Both the position numbers and the translations under genes were made by a program. Below, one piece after another: positions 1-6,491 of a stretch of 11,503 nt of DNA (its first letter is position 1; each line of letters opens with the position of its first letter). This DNA comes from Halioxenophilus sp964342265 (GTDB taxonomy: Bacteria; Pseudomonadota; Gammaproteobacteria; Pseudomonadales; Cellvibrionaceae). Below the pieces are notes generated by a model that worked only from the letters and a program-made list of their open reading frames with translations, was not told the origin of the DNA and made no database searches. The stretch is from assembly GCA_964342265.1 (NCBI GenBank), contig CAYFFE010000111.1:1-11503 (forward strand). The letters are read 5' to 3'.

Positions 1-1882
1 ACGATGGGACAGCATAAATCAACAATGGAAACGTCCACAAAAAGGCCCCTTGCTGGTTATCCCAATCGATGCGATCTTGCTGCTCGAAAAAAAATTTCAA
101 GTGGGTTGCGAATAAGGATTCATCCAAACGCGCGGCCATGAAGGCGCGGTCCCGAGATGCGCCCTGGCGACCGCCGATATTGGCCACCACCAGCCAGGGC
201 GATTGCGCCAAGGCATCGTGGGTGGGCAAACTAACACCTCGACCGTTGGCCAGTTTGAAATCACTGCCGCGCGTTTTTTTGGCAATGCGATCGGGATAGG
301 CACTGGCCAGCAATAAGCCAATGGCCAGATGCTCTTCTAGCGGGTTTTGTACGGATTCGACCGACAGCATCGATTGAGTTTGGCGTAATAGCGCCTTTAC
401 CTCAGTGCGCAGTCTTTTCGCCTCGTTGGTTTGGCTGGTTTGCAAAAACGATATTCGCTCGGCGATATCGGTGGAATCACTGCGGTTTTGCAACGGGTCT
501 TTAGCTTGCAGCAAAATTGCCAACTCGGCCGACAGCGCCAGACAGCCAAGTTCAGCGCCCACGACCATCATATGGCCCAGGCGTGGATGCAACGGCACCG
601 CCAGCAGTTTTTGGCCGTGTTCGGTGAGTTGCTGGGTGTTGAGTGCATTAAGCGAACGCAATAAATCGCAGGCGGCATTTTGCAAGTGTGTGGGTGGCGT
701 ATCAAGCCAGTGCAAGTGTTGCAAATTGGGCTCACCCCAGGCTGTTGCCTGCAGGATCAACTCGCACAAATCGGCCGATAAAATCTCTGGAGTGTCCTGA
801 TCCACCCGCTGTTGATGCTGGGCCTCAGACCACAACCGATAACACACCCCCGGCGCCAATCGTCCGGCTCGCCCCGTACGCTGGGTGGCAGTAGCCTTGG
901 AGACGGTATGCACCTGCAAGCGGCTGAGGCCAGTGCGGGGGTCAAAGCGAGGGCTGCGGATCAAGCCAGAATCCACCACCACGGTAACCCCTTCGATGGT
1001 TAAACTGGTTTGAGCAATGCTGGTGGTTAGGGTAACCCGGCGCGAGCCGGGCGGCGGCGGTTGCAACGCGCGGCGCTGATCCTCAAGACTTTGGCTGCCG
1101 TGTAATTCGCCAATTTGCACCGACTCCGGTAATGGCTCGTCGCCCAGCAATTGATTGAGCCGACGGATTTCGCCCACACCGGGCAAAAACACCAGAATAT
1201 TGCCTTCGGTTTCATTGATTGCCCGCAATAGCACGGACTTAACTCGCGCCACCGAGTCCTCCGCCGGCTTGTACTCGCCACAATAGTGAATGGCCACGGG
1301 ATAAGAGCGCCCTTCGCTCACGATTTGCGGCACTTCTGCGTTGCAGGCGGACTGTAAAAATTCGGCCAAGGCCACGCCGTCGAGCGTGGCAGACATCACC
1401 ATGAGCTTTAACGGCTGCTCGCGCAGATCACCAAACAGCTCTCGACTGTTTAACGACAACGCCATGGCCAGATCAGAGTCGAGATTGCGCTCGTGAAACT
1501 CGTCAAAAATCACCAAGCCCACACCTTCCAAGCTGGGATCGGCCTGCAAAAGGCGCAAAAATACGCCTTCGGTCATGACCTCGATGCGCGTACTGGCAGA
1601 CACCTTGGTATCCATACGCAATCGATAACCCACCGTCTGCCCCACCGGCTCGGCGAGCAATTCGGCCATGCGTTGCGCTACAGAACGCGCTGCCACGCGC
1701 CGAGGCTGGAGCAGTAGGATTTTTTGAAGGCCCAGCCAAGATTGATCCAACAGCGCCAATGGCACCAATGTAGTTTTACCGGCACCCGGCGGGGCCAATA
1801 GAAGCAATTGATGGTGTTGGAAAAGCGCTTGTTGCAGTTCAGGCAGAACCTGAGAGATGGGTAGTTGCGGGAAATCAGTCAT
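1..1882 (-). CDS. hrpB: ATP-dependent helicase HrpB, C-terminal part beyond window
   Basis: Large DEAH-type (superfamily 2) RNA/DNA helicase of the HrpB family, cytoplasmic; its exact cellular substrate is poorly defined in the family. The frame is open from the ATG at 1882 to the window edge (627 codons). Visible motifs: Walker A APPGAGKT (residues about 30-37), motif Ia QPRRVAAR (59-66), motif II DEFH (127-130) followed by ER, motif III SAT (164-166), then the second RecA domain with FLPG, a motif V segment TTSIAQTSLTIEG and motif VI QRTGRAGR, followed by the helical helicase-associated region. Full family members are about 800-840 residues, so roughly 200 residues are missing on the left. 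No good Shine-Dalgarno precedes the ATG, but the N-terminus (LPISQVLPELQQAL) matches the usual HrpB start. The last 13 or so residues before the edge (after WDNQQGAF) look unlike the charged segment I expect there. The methyltransferase-like gene lies 82 bases upstream on the same strand. Confidence 0.93.
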   Translation of the reverse strand, partial: MTDFPQLPISQVLPELQQALFQHHQLLLLAPPGAGKTTLVPLALLDQSWLGLQKILLLQPRRVAARSVAQRMAELLAEPVGQTVGYRLRMDTKVSASTRIEVMTEGVFLRLLQADPSLEGVGLVIFDEFHERNLDSDLAMALSLNSRELFGDLREQPLKLMVMSATLDGVALAEFLQSACNAEVPQIVSEGRSYPVAIHYCGEYKPAEDSVARVKSVLLRAINETEGNILVFLPGVGEIRRLNQLLGDEPLPESVQIGELHGSQSLEDQRRALQPPPPGSRRVTLTTSIAQTSLTIEGVTVVVDSGLIRSPRFDPRTGLSRLQVHTVSKATATQRTGRAGRLAPGVCYRLWSEAQHQQRVDQDTPEILSADLCELILQATAWGEPNLQHLHWLDTPPTHLQNAACDLLRSLNALNTQQLTEHGQKLLAVPLHPRLGHMMVVGAELGCLALSAELAILLQAKDPLQNRSDSTDIAERISFLQTSQTNEAKRLRTEVKALLRQTQSMLSVESVQNPLEEHLAIGLLLASAYPDRIAKKTRGSDFKLANGRGVSLPTHDALAQSPWLVVANIGGRQGASRDRAFMAARLDESLFATHLKFFFEQQDRIDWDNQQGAFLWTFPLLIYAVPS

Positions 1883-1900
1883 TCAAATAGGAGTGATGCC

Positions 1901-1932
1901 AAGAGGGCCCTCGTTCGCGAAAGGGCCCCCTT
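1901..1932 (-). terminator. GC-rich hairpin between the methyltransferase-like gene and hrpB
   Basis: The arms 1901-1910 and 1923-1932 pair over ten positions with one mismatch. Inside them TCG (1911-1913) and CGA (1918-1920) close a TTCG loop, leaving two unpaired A bases. The hairpin sits 33 bases past the methyltransferase stop and 18 bases before the hrpB start. In the minus direction six T bases precede the stem and only a short TT follows it, so it is not a textbook intrinsic terminator. It could be a weak terminator or attenuator between the two genes. Confidence 0.45.
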
Positions 1933-1964
1933 AAAAAACGTTAAACGGAAAGCTTAACGCAATA

Positions 1965-2768
1965 TTATAACGGCTTGCGGAATTTTAGCGTAAAGCGATC
2001 GCTGGGTCCTTCGAAGTTTTCATCGCGCGTGTCCAATTGCAGGTTGTCTTCGGGCTGGTAGTGCACATCGCTGTAATCGACAAATTCAAAGCCCGCATCT
2101 AAGGCTTCTTTGATAATAATAACCGGATCAAGTCGGCGCCAAACTGGGCGGGTGTACGGCTGCATATGGCGGCGAGTGTGATCAACCACGCCGTAAATAC
2201 CACCGGGCTTTAATGCAGCAAAAACTTGTTTGTTCAATTCTGCGCGGGCCTCTGGCGTGAGGTTGTGAGCGTTACGGAAGGTTAGCGCCATATCGACGTT
2301 TTCGACATTAAGATTAATGTTTTCCAAATTGTAAACGTATTGAATATCGGTTTTTTTGAATTCTGTATCGGTGGAAATCAATTCCACATCAGGCAATCCC
2401 CAATCTTCCAACTTGCCGTCGATGCGATCAGTACCCACACCCACGTAGAGCTTGCCTTCTTTCTTTAATGAGTGACCTAATACTTTGGTGTACCAGCCAG
2501 AGCCAGGAATTAACTCTAATACGGTCATGTCGGGTTTAAGGCCGAAAAACTGCAGTGTTTCGATTGGCTTGCGAGCAGGATCGCGTCTTCGCTCTTCTTC
2601 GGTGCGGGTTGTGGATTTTAAGCCGATAACCAGCGCGTGGTAGGTTTCGTCCTGCACGACTTCGGGCGCAGACCATGCCGGCGAGGCAATCAATAACCCA
2701 GTCGCTATCACCGCCGCTGTGGCAGCTCGGCCCAATTTAGAGAAAATGTTGTTCGAAGCTTTGCTCAT
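1965..2768 (-). CDS. exported class I SAM-dependent methyltransferase-like protein (COG4798-like)
   Basis: A 267-residue protein. I chose the ATG at 2768 because GGGG (2776-2779) sits 7 bases upstream and the signal peptide then starts normally; the longer frame to 2795 adds nine unconvincing residues. Residues 1-34 look like a Sec signal peptide: a short basic start, hydrophobic run AAVIATGLLIASP, and a cleavage zone around AWSA at 31-34. A methyltransferase fold follows: RRDPARKP (61-68), motif I VLELIPGSGWYT (83-94), an acidic end of the next strand near VGTD (111-114), and the post-motif LKPGG (186-190). This resembles the predicted methyltransferases of COG4798, whose substrate is unknown to me. 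An exported SAM enzyme is puzzling because SAM is cytoplasmic. It lies downstream of the metal permease gene on the same strand, with a 136-base gap. Fold assignment is fairly sure; activity is not. Confidence 0.82.
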   Translation of the reverse strand: MSKASNNIFSKLGRAATAAVIATGLLIASPAWSAPEVVQDETYHALVIGLKSTTRTEEERRRDPARKPIETLQFFGLKPDMTVLELIPGSGWYTKVLGHSLKKEGKLYVGVGTDRIDGKLEDWGLPDVELISTDTEFKKTDIQYVYNLENINLNVENVDMALTFRNAHNLTPEARAELNKQVFAALKPGGIYGVVDHTRRHMQPYTRPVWRRLDPVIIIKEALDAGFEFVDYSDVHYQPEDNLQLDTRDENFEGPSDRFTLKFRKPL

Positions 2769-2830
2769 GATGTGTCCCCGGTAAGAGTGTCTCATTGGTT
2801 TTTAGTTTTTCTAGACCGCTTTATGTCTGC

Positions 2831-2854
2831 AAAATCGGCAGAAAGTTCGATTTT
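2831..2854. other. short hairpin between permease and methyltransferase-like genes
   Basis: AAAATCG (2831-2837) and CGATTTT (2848-2854) form a perfect 7-bp stem around a 10-base loop. An alternative stem, TCTGC (2826-2830) with GCAGA (2838-2842), overlaps it, so the two exclude each other. There is no T tract after either in the minus direction. It may slow or partly terminate transcription leaving the permease gene; the evidence is only the pairing. Confidence 0.3.
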
Positions 2855-2904
2855 AGCGGGCGGCAATGACGAGGACCTGTCAGAAATTAACTGAATGGAG
2901 TGGG

Positions 2905-4047
2905 TTAACCGAGCCCATTAAGTAATGCAGCGATGACTATCACCTGCGGCAAAGTAATCAATGGCAGAAACAGGGCCACCTTCCAGGATTTCATGGTGTC
3001 TTTAATGACCATCACTTCGGTGTAGTCCGTGGCCACGCCGGCCATTAAAAACGCAAAGCTGTTGCCCGGTGCCGAGGTGCGATTGAGGATATCGGCGGCT
3101 ATGGGCGCGGAACCCTCGGAGCAAACCTCGATGACCGTGGCCGCCACCAGTGTCACGGCCAAGCCCAACGCCGTGGGCCCGAGCCACTGCTGAAACATCT
3201 CGGGGCTCATAGACGCGCGGATGATCGAAGCCAGCACCACACCAAACAGCAACCATTTAACGACAATTTTCGAGCCACTAAAGGCATCGTTAACGATTCT
3301 CGACAGCAACTCTCGATTCCACCGAATGGCTTGCCAATGGTTTTTAACCTGTTGACCAAAACTTAACGAATTATCGGCCAATGGCGAATTTACTGCCTCT
3401 TCTTGACCATAGGTTGGTAGCTGTCGGGCGCGCACCAACTGATCAAATACCCAGCCGGAGGTAAATGCCAAAATCATCGATAAACCGATGAATGCCAGAG
3501 TCCACTGCCAACCAATGAGCGCAAATAAAATAATCGTTAACGACAGCGAATTCCAAGGGCTTGCAATCAAAAACGCCATGGTTTGGCCCAGACTTGCGCC
3601 TTTTTGATAGAGCTTCATGCCCACCATTAAAATTCCGTGGCTGCACAAATCCATTAAAATTCCGGCGCAGGTGGCGCGAACCAAACCGTTAACACTGCCA
3701 CCACGCCCTAGAATCTTCATCACCAACGATTGCGGAATTTGACTGAGCACGCCCACAAACACAAAAGCAAACACCAAGCTCAGCCACATGGTATTCATCA
3801 ACTCTTGTACGGTATGACTGGCTTGCGACACCCAGGAACCAGCAGACCCTGCCACCCCAAACAAGGCGGCACAGTAACCGACAATCACCAACGTTAAACT
3901 GCCCCACAGCAACCAATCGATCTTATCCTTGGGTGTTTCGCAACAGTTGCTGACGGTATCTGCCTGGCTGGACTCAGCTGTGTGACAACAATCGGCGCCA
4001 GGATGTTGAGTTTCTGGTTTATCTGAGCAATGACTGGAATGGGCCAC
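2905..4047 (-). CDS. SO_0444-type Cu/Zn efflux permease (ArsP/DUF318 superfamily)
   Basis: A 380-residue inner-membrane permease. The start is the GTG at 4047, chosen because GGAGG (4059-4063) lies 11 bases upstream; the in-frame GTG at 4065 would overlap that ribosome site. The N-terminus is rich in likely metal ligands: H3, H6, C7, C20-C21-H22 and C35-C36. Roughly eight to nine hydrophobic segments follow, from about residue 45 to the end. Two matching half-motifs characterise the superfamily: LCSHGIL (134-140) in the first half and VCSEGSAPIAADI (308-320) in the second, plus ASPWNS (162-167). This pattern fits the SO_0444 family of Cu/Zn exporters, and less specifically the ArsP-like permeases. 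Metal efflux from the cytoplasm is inferred from family and Cys/His content. No metal regulator gene is adjacent. A 16-bp tandem repeat lies upstream at 4101-4132. Confidence 0.86.
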   Translation of the reverse strand: MAHSSHCSDKPETQHPGADCCHTAESSQADTVSNCCETPKDKIDWLLWGSLTLVIVGYCAALFGVAGSAGSWVSQASHTVQELMNTMWLSLVFAFVFVGVLSQIPQSLVMKILGRGGSVNGLVRATCAGILMDLCSHGILMVGMKLYQKGASLGQTMAFLIASPWNSLSLTIILFALIGWQWTLAFIGLSMILAFTSGWVFDQLVRARQLPTYGQEEAVNSPLADNSLSFGQQVKNHWQAIRWNRELLSRIVNDAFSGSKIVVKWLLFGVVLASIIRASMSPEMFQQWLGPTALGLAVTLVAATVIEVCSEGSAPIAADILNRTSAPGNSFAFLMAGVATDYTEVMVIKDTMKSWKVALFLPLITLPQVIVIAALLNGLG

Positions 4048-4058
4048 GAGAAATAAAA

Positions 4059-4063
4059 CCTCC
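4059..4063 (-). promoter_or_regulatory. ribosome binding site deciding the permease start
   Basis: GGAGG on the minus strand, 11 bases before the GTG at 4047. It overlaps the alternative GTG at 4065, which therefore cannot use it. It is the only strong Shine-Dalgarno match in this stretch. Confidence 0.65.
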
Positions 4064-4100
4064 ACGACGAAGATAGGCTCTAAGGCAGTGCTAAACGAGT

Positions 4101-4132
4101 GAAACTATTTACACTAGAAGCTATTTACACTA
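4101..4132 (-). repeat. two tandem 16-bp direct repeats upstream of the permease gene
   Basis: Plus-strand GAAACTATTTACACTA (4101-4116) is followed immediately by GAAGCTATTTACACTA (4117-4132), 15 of 16 positions identical. The pair lies 54-85 bases upstream of the permease GTG, where a promoter or operator would be. Each copy contains TGTAAAT on the minus strand, which resembles an extended -10 element, so the duplication may have doubled a promoter element. Function is inference. Confidence 0.75.
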
Positions 4133-4327
4133 ACCGTGCACCGCTGGCCTGAAGCATCTCTAAATGAGTGTCTGACGCTACTGTAAAACTTGCTGCCAGC
4201 TTTCCACAAGCGTTGAAATAAGAATTTGCCTGAGTGAACGGCTTTTAAATCTGTTTGACTGTAAAACCATGCCTCAATATTGGCTGATGCACCCCCGTCC
4301 AAACCGCGCCGATGACAGCATCAATCT

Positions 4328-4356
4328 TTGAATTAAGTCACTTATTCAAAAATAAA
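4328..4356 (+). promoter_or_regulatory. possible promoter just upstream of the foldable element
   Basis: TTGAAT (4328-4333) and AATAAA (4351-4356) are 17 bases apart, each matching the sigma-70 consensus at four of six positions. Transcription would start near 4363, a few bases before the first stem strand at 4367. GAATTAAGT and ACTTATTC inside it form an imperfect inverted repeat (4330-4347) that could be an operator. AT-rich DNA gives such matches by chance. Confidence 0.35.
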
Positions 4357-4366
4357 TTAAAAAATT

Positions 4367-4463
4367 TTAAGTCGGATCGACACGATTTTACGCGCAAATG
4401 AATGGTAAACGGTGTTATGGAGATCGCTTTAACAAAATGATTTAAAGCAATGATTCGACTTAA
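4367..4463 (+). ncRNA. candidate structured RNA with three-way junction
   Basis: Every part of this 97-base segment fits one fold. P1 pairs TTAAGTCGGATC (4367-4378) with GATTCGACTTAA (4452-4463), twelve pairs with one G-U in plus-strand RNA. P2 begins at the next base: GACAC (4379-4383) with GTGTT (4412-4416), G4384 with C4410, and TTTAC (4387-4391) with GTAAA (4405-4409). A six-base linker follows. P3 pairs ATCGCTTTAA (4423-4432) with TTAAAGCAAT (4442-4451), one mismatch, and abuts P1 with no gap. The plus-strand P1 is complete only with the wobble pair, which favours RNA made in the phoH direction. No T-rich terminator follows, so a leader is likelier than a free small RNA. A small mobile element with inverted ends is an alternative. 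I recognise no known RNA family. Confidence 0.42.
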
Positions 4464-4507
4464 CTTTCTTAAAGCAAGAACCTATCTCCAAAACACGCGT
4501 GAGGATT

Positions 4508-4540
4508 ATGGCTATACAAAGCCTGTTGGCCGTGTCATAG
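4508..4540 (+). CDS. possible 10-residue leader peptide upstream of phoH
   Basis: ATG at 4508 to TAG at 4538-4540 encodes MAIQSLLAVS. GAGG (4501-4504) precedes the ATG by only three bases, a short spacing for a ribosome site. It lies between the foldable element and phoH. There is no run of a single regulatory amino acid as in classical attenuators. An ORF this short arises easily by chance. Confidence 0.15.
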   Translation: MAIQSLLAVS

Positions 4541-4590
4541 TTTCTTTCCTCCCTTGTGTTTTTCTCCCCTGTTTACGCCTAATTTTCTAA

Positions 4591-4620
4591 CTGGCACATC
4601 TGCCAATTTACTGTTATAAA
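4591..4620 (+). promoter_or_regulatory. candidate phoH-proximal promoter
   Basis: CTGGCA (4591-4596, four of six matches to the -35 consensus) and TATAAA (4615-4620, five of six to the -10) are 18 bases apart. A small palindrome TGGCA-N4-TGCCA (4592-4605) overlaps the -35 and could be an operator. The leader from here to the phoH start would be about 95 bases. Confidence 0.4.
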
Positions 4621-4707
4621 AAAGTCAAGTCAGTCACCGAAATTGAGCTTTTTAGCCCAACCGATGAGTTCAATTGCGCTGCCTTACACTCCACAACTCG
4701 ACGCTGA

Positions 4708-4717
4708 AAGGAAGTGA
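4708..4717 (+). promoter_or_regulatory. extended Shine-Dalgarno deciding the phoH start
   Basis: AAGGAAGTGA matches AAGGAGGTGA at nine of ten positions and sits five bases before the ATG at 4723. It covers the upstream in-frame GTG (4714) and touches the ATG at 4717, which argues against either of those as the start. Confidence 0.7.
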
Positions 4718-4722
4718 TGCTT

Positions 4723-6126
4723 ATGGGTGAAACGCAACTCGCCGTAACCAGTAATCCTAACCTGCCAATCCGCTACGTCCTCGACACTAACGTCCTCGTC
4801 CACGATCCCACAGCTCTGCACAAATTCGAAGAACACCATGTCGTTATTCCCATGACGGTTTTGGAAGAACTCGACAAGCTTAAAAACGGTCGCCATACCA
4901 CTGCTGCGGATTGCCGACAGGCCATTCGCGAACTGGATAAGATTTTGGGCCGCGCACTGCCAGAGGAAATCGAACTGGGCGTTACCATACCTCGGGCCAA
5001 CGCCAAGGATACCGAGGGGCGGTTGTCGGTGATTATGCCCAAGCAGATCGAAAACCTAACGCTGCTGCCAACTCACCTAAACGACAATAAAATTCTTAAC
5101 GACATTAACCTGCTCAAACACACCTACCCCGATCAAAAAGTGGTGTTGGTCACCAAAGACATCAACTTGCGCTTAAAAGCGCGCGGTTGTGGCATTGAGG
5201 CCGAGGACTACCACAACGACCAGTCCGTTAAAGACATTGAACAACTCAGCAAAGGTTTTATTGAGTTTGAAGGTAGCTTTTGGGATCGCATTAGCGAGGT
5301 GGAATCCGAGCAAAAAATGGGCTACACGCTGCACTACCTGCCGCGCGTTGCGCCGCTGGAAGACGTGTACTACAACCAATTTATTTTGGACGATACAGGC
5401 TTTATTGCCCGCGTGATGGAGATTAGCGAAGATCAGGTAACACTGCTGCATCTGGATAAAAACTACCTGATGGAAACCGAGGCCTGGGGCTTAAAACCAC
5501 AGGATATTTATCAGGCCTGCGCTCTGCACCTGCTGCTTGATCCAGATGTTCACTTGGTCAATCTAACCGGCTCGGCGGGCTCCGGTAAAACCATTCTCGC
5601 GCTGGCTGCGGCCATTGAAATGACCATGGCCACCAAGACCTACCGACGCATCATCGCCACGCGCAGTACCCAAGGTTTGGATGAGGAAATCGGCTTTTTA
5701 CCGGGCACCGAAGCGGAAAAAATGGAGCCTTGGCTGGGTGCCATCACCGATAACCTGGAAGCGTTACACTGTGACGACGAAGACTGCTCCGGCAGCGTGG
5801 ACTATGTGCTAAACAAAGTACCGCTGCACTTTAAATCGTTAAATTACATTCGCGGTCGCAGTTTTCAACACAGTTTGATCATTATTGATGAATGTCAAAA
5901 CCTGACACCCCATCAAATAAAAACCATTGTGACACGCGCCGGCAACGGCTCTAAAGTAATTTGCTTGGGTAACTTGGCGCAGATAGATACCCCGTACCTT
6001 AACGCTACCAGCTCTGGTTTAACTTACCTAACCGAGCGTTTTAAAAGCTTTATATACGGTGGCAATATTCAACTGCAAGGAGTGCCTCGTTCTGAGTTGG
6101 CGGAATTTGCCGAGGCGAATTTATAA
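4723..6126 (+). CDS. phoH: PhoH family protein with N-terminal PIN domain
   Basis: A 467-residue cytoplasmic protein. The first domain (about residues 15-165) is a PIN nuclease-like domain: YVLDTNVLVHDP with acidic D21, the acidic pair in VLEELDKL (E48-E49), and VTKDINLR (143-150) with D146. A middle stretch (about 185-245) links to the PhoH ATPase domain: Walker A GSAGSGKT (283-290), Walker B LIIIDE (385-390) followed by CQNLTPHQ, and GNLAQID (416-422). The domain order matches PhoH2/YlaK-type proteins, some of which have RNA helicase and RNase activity and belong to toxin-antitoxin pairs in mycobacteria. Whether this copy cuts RNA is not shown by the sequence, though the PIN acidic residues appear intact. 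No antitoxin-sized ORF precedes it. It is a single-gene unit with its own terminator; the long upstream leader may regulate it. Confidence 0.93.
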   Translation: MGETQLAVTSNPNLPIRYVLDTNVLVHDPTALHKFEEHHVVIPMTVLEELDKLKNGRHTTAADCRQAIRELDKILGRALPEEIELGVTIPRANAKDTEGRLSVIMPKQIENLTLLPTHLNDNKILNDINLLKHTYPDQKVVLVTKDINLRLKARGCGIEAEDYHNDQSVKDIEQLSKGFIEFEGSFWDRISEVESEQKMGYTLHYLPRVAPLEDVYYNQFILDDTGFIARVMEISEDQVTLLHLDKNYLMETEAWGLKPQDIYQACALHLLLDPDVHLVNLTGSAGSGKTILALAAAIEMTMATKTYRRIIATRSTQGLDEEIGFLPGTEAEKMEPWLGAITDNLEALHCDDEDCSGSVDYVLNKVPLHFKSLNYIRGRSFQHSLIIIDECQNLTPHQIKTIVTRAGNGSKVICLGNLAQIDTPYLNATSSGLTYLTERFKSFIYGGNIQLQGVPRSELAEFAEANL

Positions 6127-6155
6127 ATACTTGTTAAGCAAAACCCACTAAGTTT

Positions 6156-6171
6156 CTGACGAACCTGTCAG
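6156..6171 (+). other. small hairpin after phoH
   Basis: CTGAC (6156-6160) pairs with GTCAG (6167-6171) around a six-base loop, ten bases before the main terminator stem. It may protect the phoH mRNA end; it has no T tract of its own. Confidence 0.35.
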
Positions 6172-6180
6172 GATTTAAGA

Positions 6181-6214
6181 AGCGCCCTGATTTTTATTGG
6201 GGCGTTTTTTGTTT
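6181..6214 (+). terminator. intrinsic terminator of phoH
   Basis: AGCGCCC (6181-6187) pairs with GGGCGTT (6200-6206) including one G-U, around a 12-base loop, and is followed by TTTTGTTTT. It begins 54 bases after the phoH stop. Stem plus T tract in the phoH direction make this a good rho-independent terminator. Confidence 0.88.
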
Positions 6215-6288
6215 TAGACGTAGGTGATTTATTTATTTCTATTGGTTTCTTTCCATTTCTGTCGTTTTTATTGCCGTAGTTTTCTTTT

Positions 6289-6337
6289 CTGTCCTTTCCG
6301 GCTACTGTCCTGTCCGACTTATGTCCTTTCCATACCG
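6289..6337. repeat. three tandem 16-17 base pyrimidine-rich repeats
   Basis: CTGTCCTTTCCGGCTA (6289-6304), CTGTCCTGTCCGACTTA (6305-6321) and TGTCCTTTCCATACCG (6322-6337) are degenerate copies in tandem. A looser copy beginning CTGTCGTTT lies at 6259. The unit lengths are not all multiples of three, so the repeat does not reflect a repeated peptide. Confidence 0.6.
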
Positions 6338-6417
6338 TTTTCTTATCCTTTCGCTGTCTGCGCGCAATCGAAGTTGTAATTTCCAATTTGTTGCACTTGC
6401 ATTATTTATTGGTTCTT

Positions 6418-6491
6418 ATTTCCCACTTTCCTCTATTTTTCTGACTTCTTTCGATTTTTCCGACTTTTTTCAATTTTTCCTACTTTTCTCA
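6418..6491. repeat. four tandem 17-19 base pyrimidine-rich repeats
   Basis: Three 19-base units follow one another exactly: ATTTTTCTGACTTCTTTCG (6435-6453), ATTTTTCCGACTTTTTTCA (6454-6472) and ATTTTTCCTACTTTTCTCA (6473-6491). A 17-base unit, ATTTCCCACTTTCCTCT (6418-6434), precedes them and fits with two bases deleted. Units two and three differ at two positions only. The core NACTTT is kept in most units. Confidence 0.72.

Larger units (their letters stand above)
4048..4722. other. divergent intergenic region between permease and phoH
   Basis: About 675 bases without a convincing protein gene. From left to right it holds the permease leader, the 16-bp tandem repeat, a stretch at about 4133-4326 where I see nothing firm, a possible plus-strand promoter (4328-4356), a 97-base foldable element (4367-4463), a possible 10-codon leader ORF (4508-4540), a second promoter candidate (4591-4620) and the phoH ribosome site. 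The part around 4320-4480 is strongly AT-rich. Confidence 0.7.

Noticed and set aside
97..1739. Several short frames on both strands inside hrpB
   Set aside because: The minus-strand HrpB frame is continuous from 1882 to the window edge with all helicase motifs, so these are shadows in other frames.
4114..4302. Minus-strand frame of 62 codons upstream of the permease
   Set aside because: It starts with TTG, has no ribosome site, no recognisable domain, and ends inside the 16-bp tandem repeat.
4269..4331. Plus-strand 20-residue frame beginning MPQYWLM, reminiscent of EVE-domain protein starts
   Set aside because: The likeness stops after about five residues, the frame ends quickly, and there is no Shine-Dalgarno. 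It could be a gene remnant but nothing supports that.
4367..4463. Integron attC site or degenerate tRNA
   Set aside because: The ends lack the GTTRRRY and RYYYAAC core sites of attC, and the fold has no anticodon-type arm, T-loop sequence or tRNA-like acceptor end.
6168..6386. Lysine-rich 72-codon minus-strand frame
   Set aside because: It runs through the phoH terminator, and its composition is what any purine-rich strand would encode. The repeats under it are not all in multiples of three.
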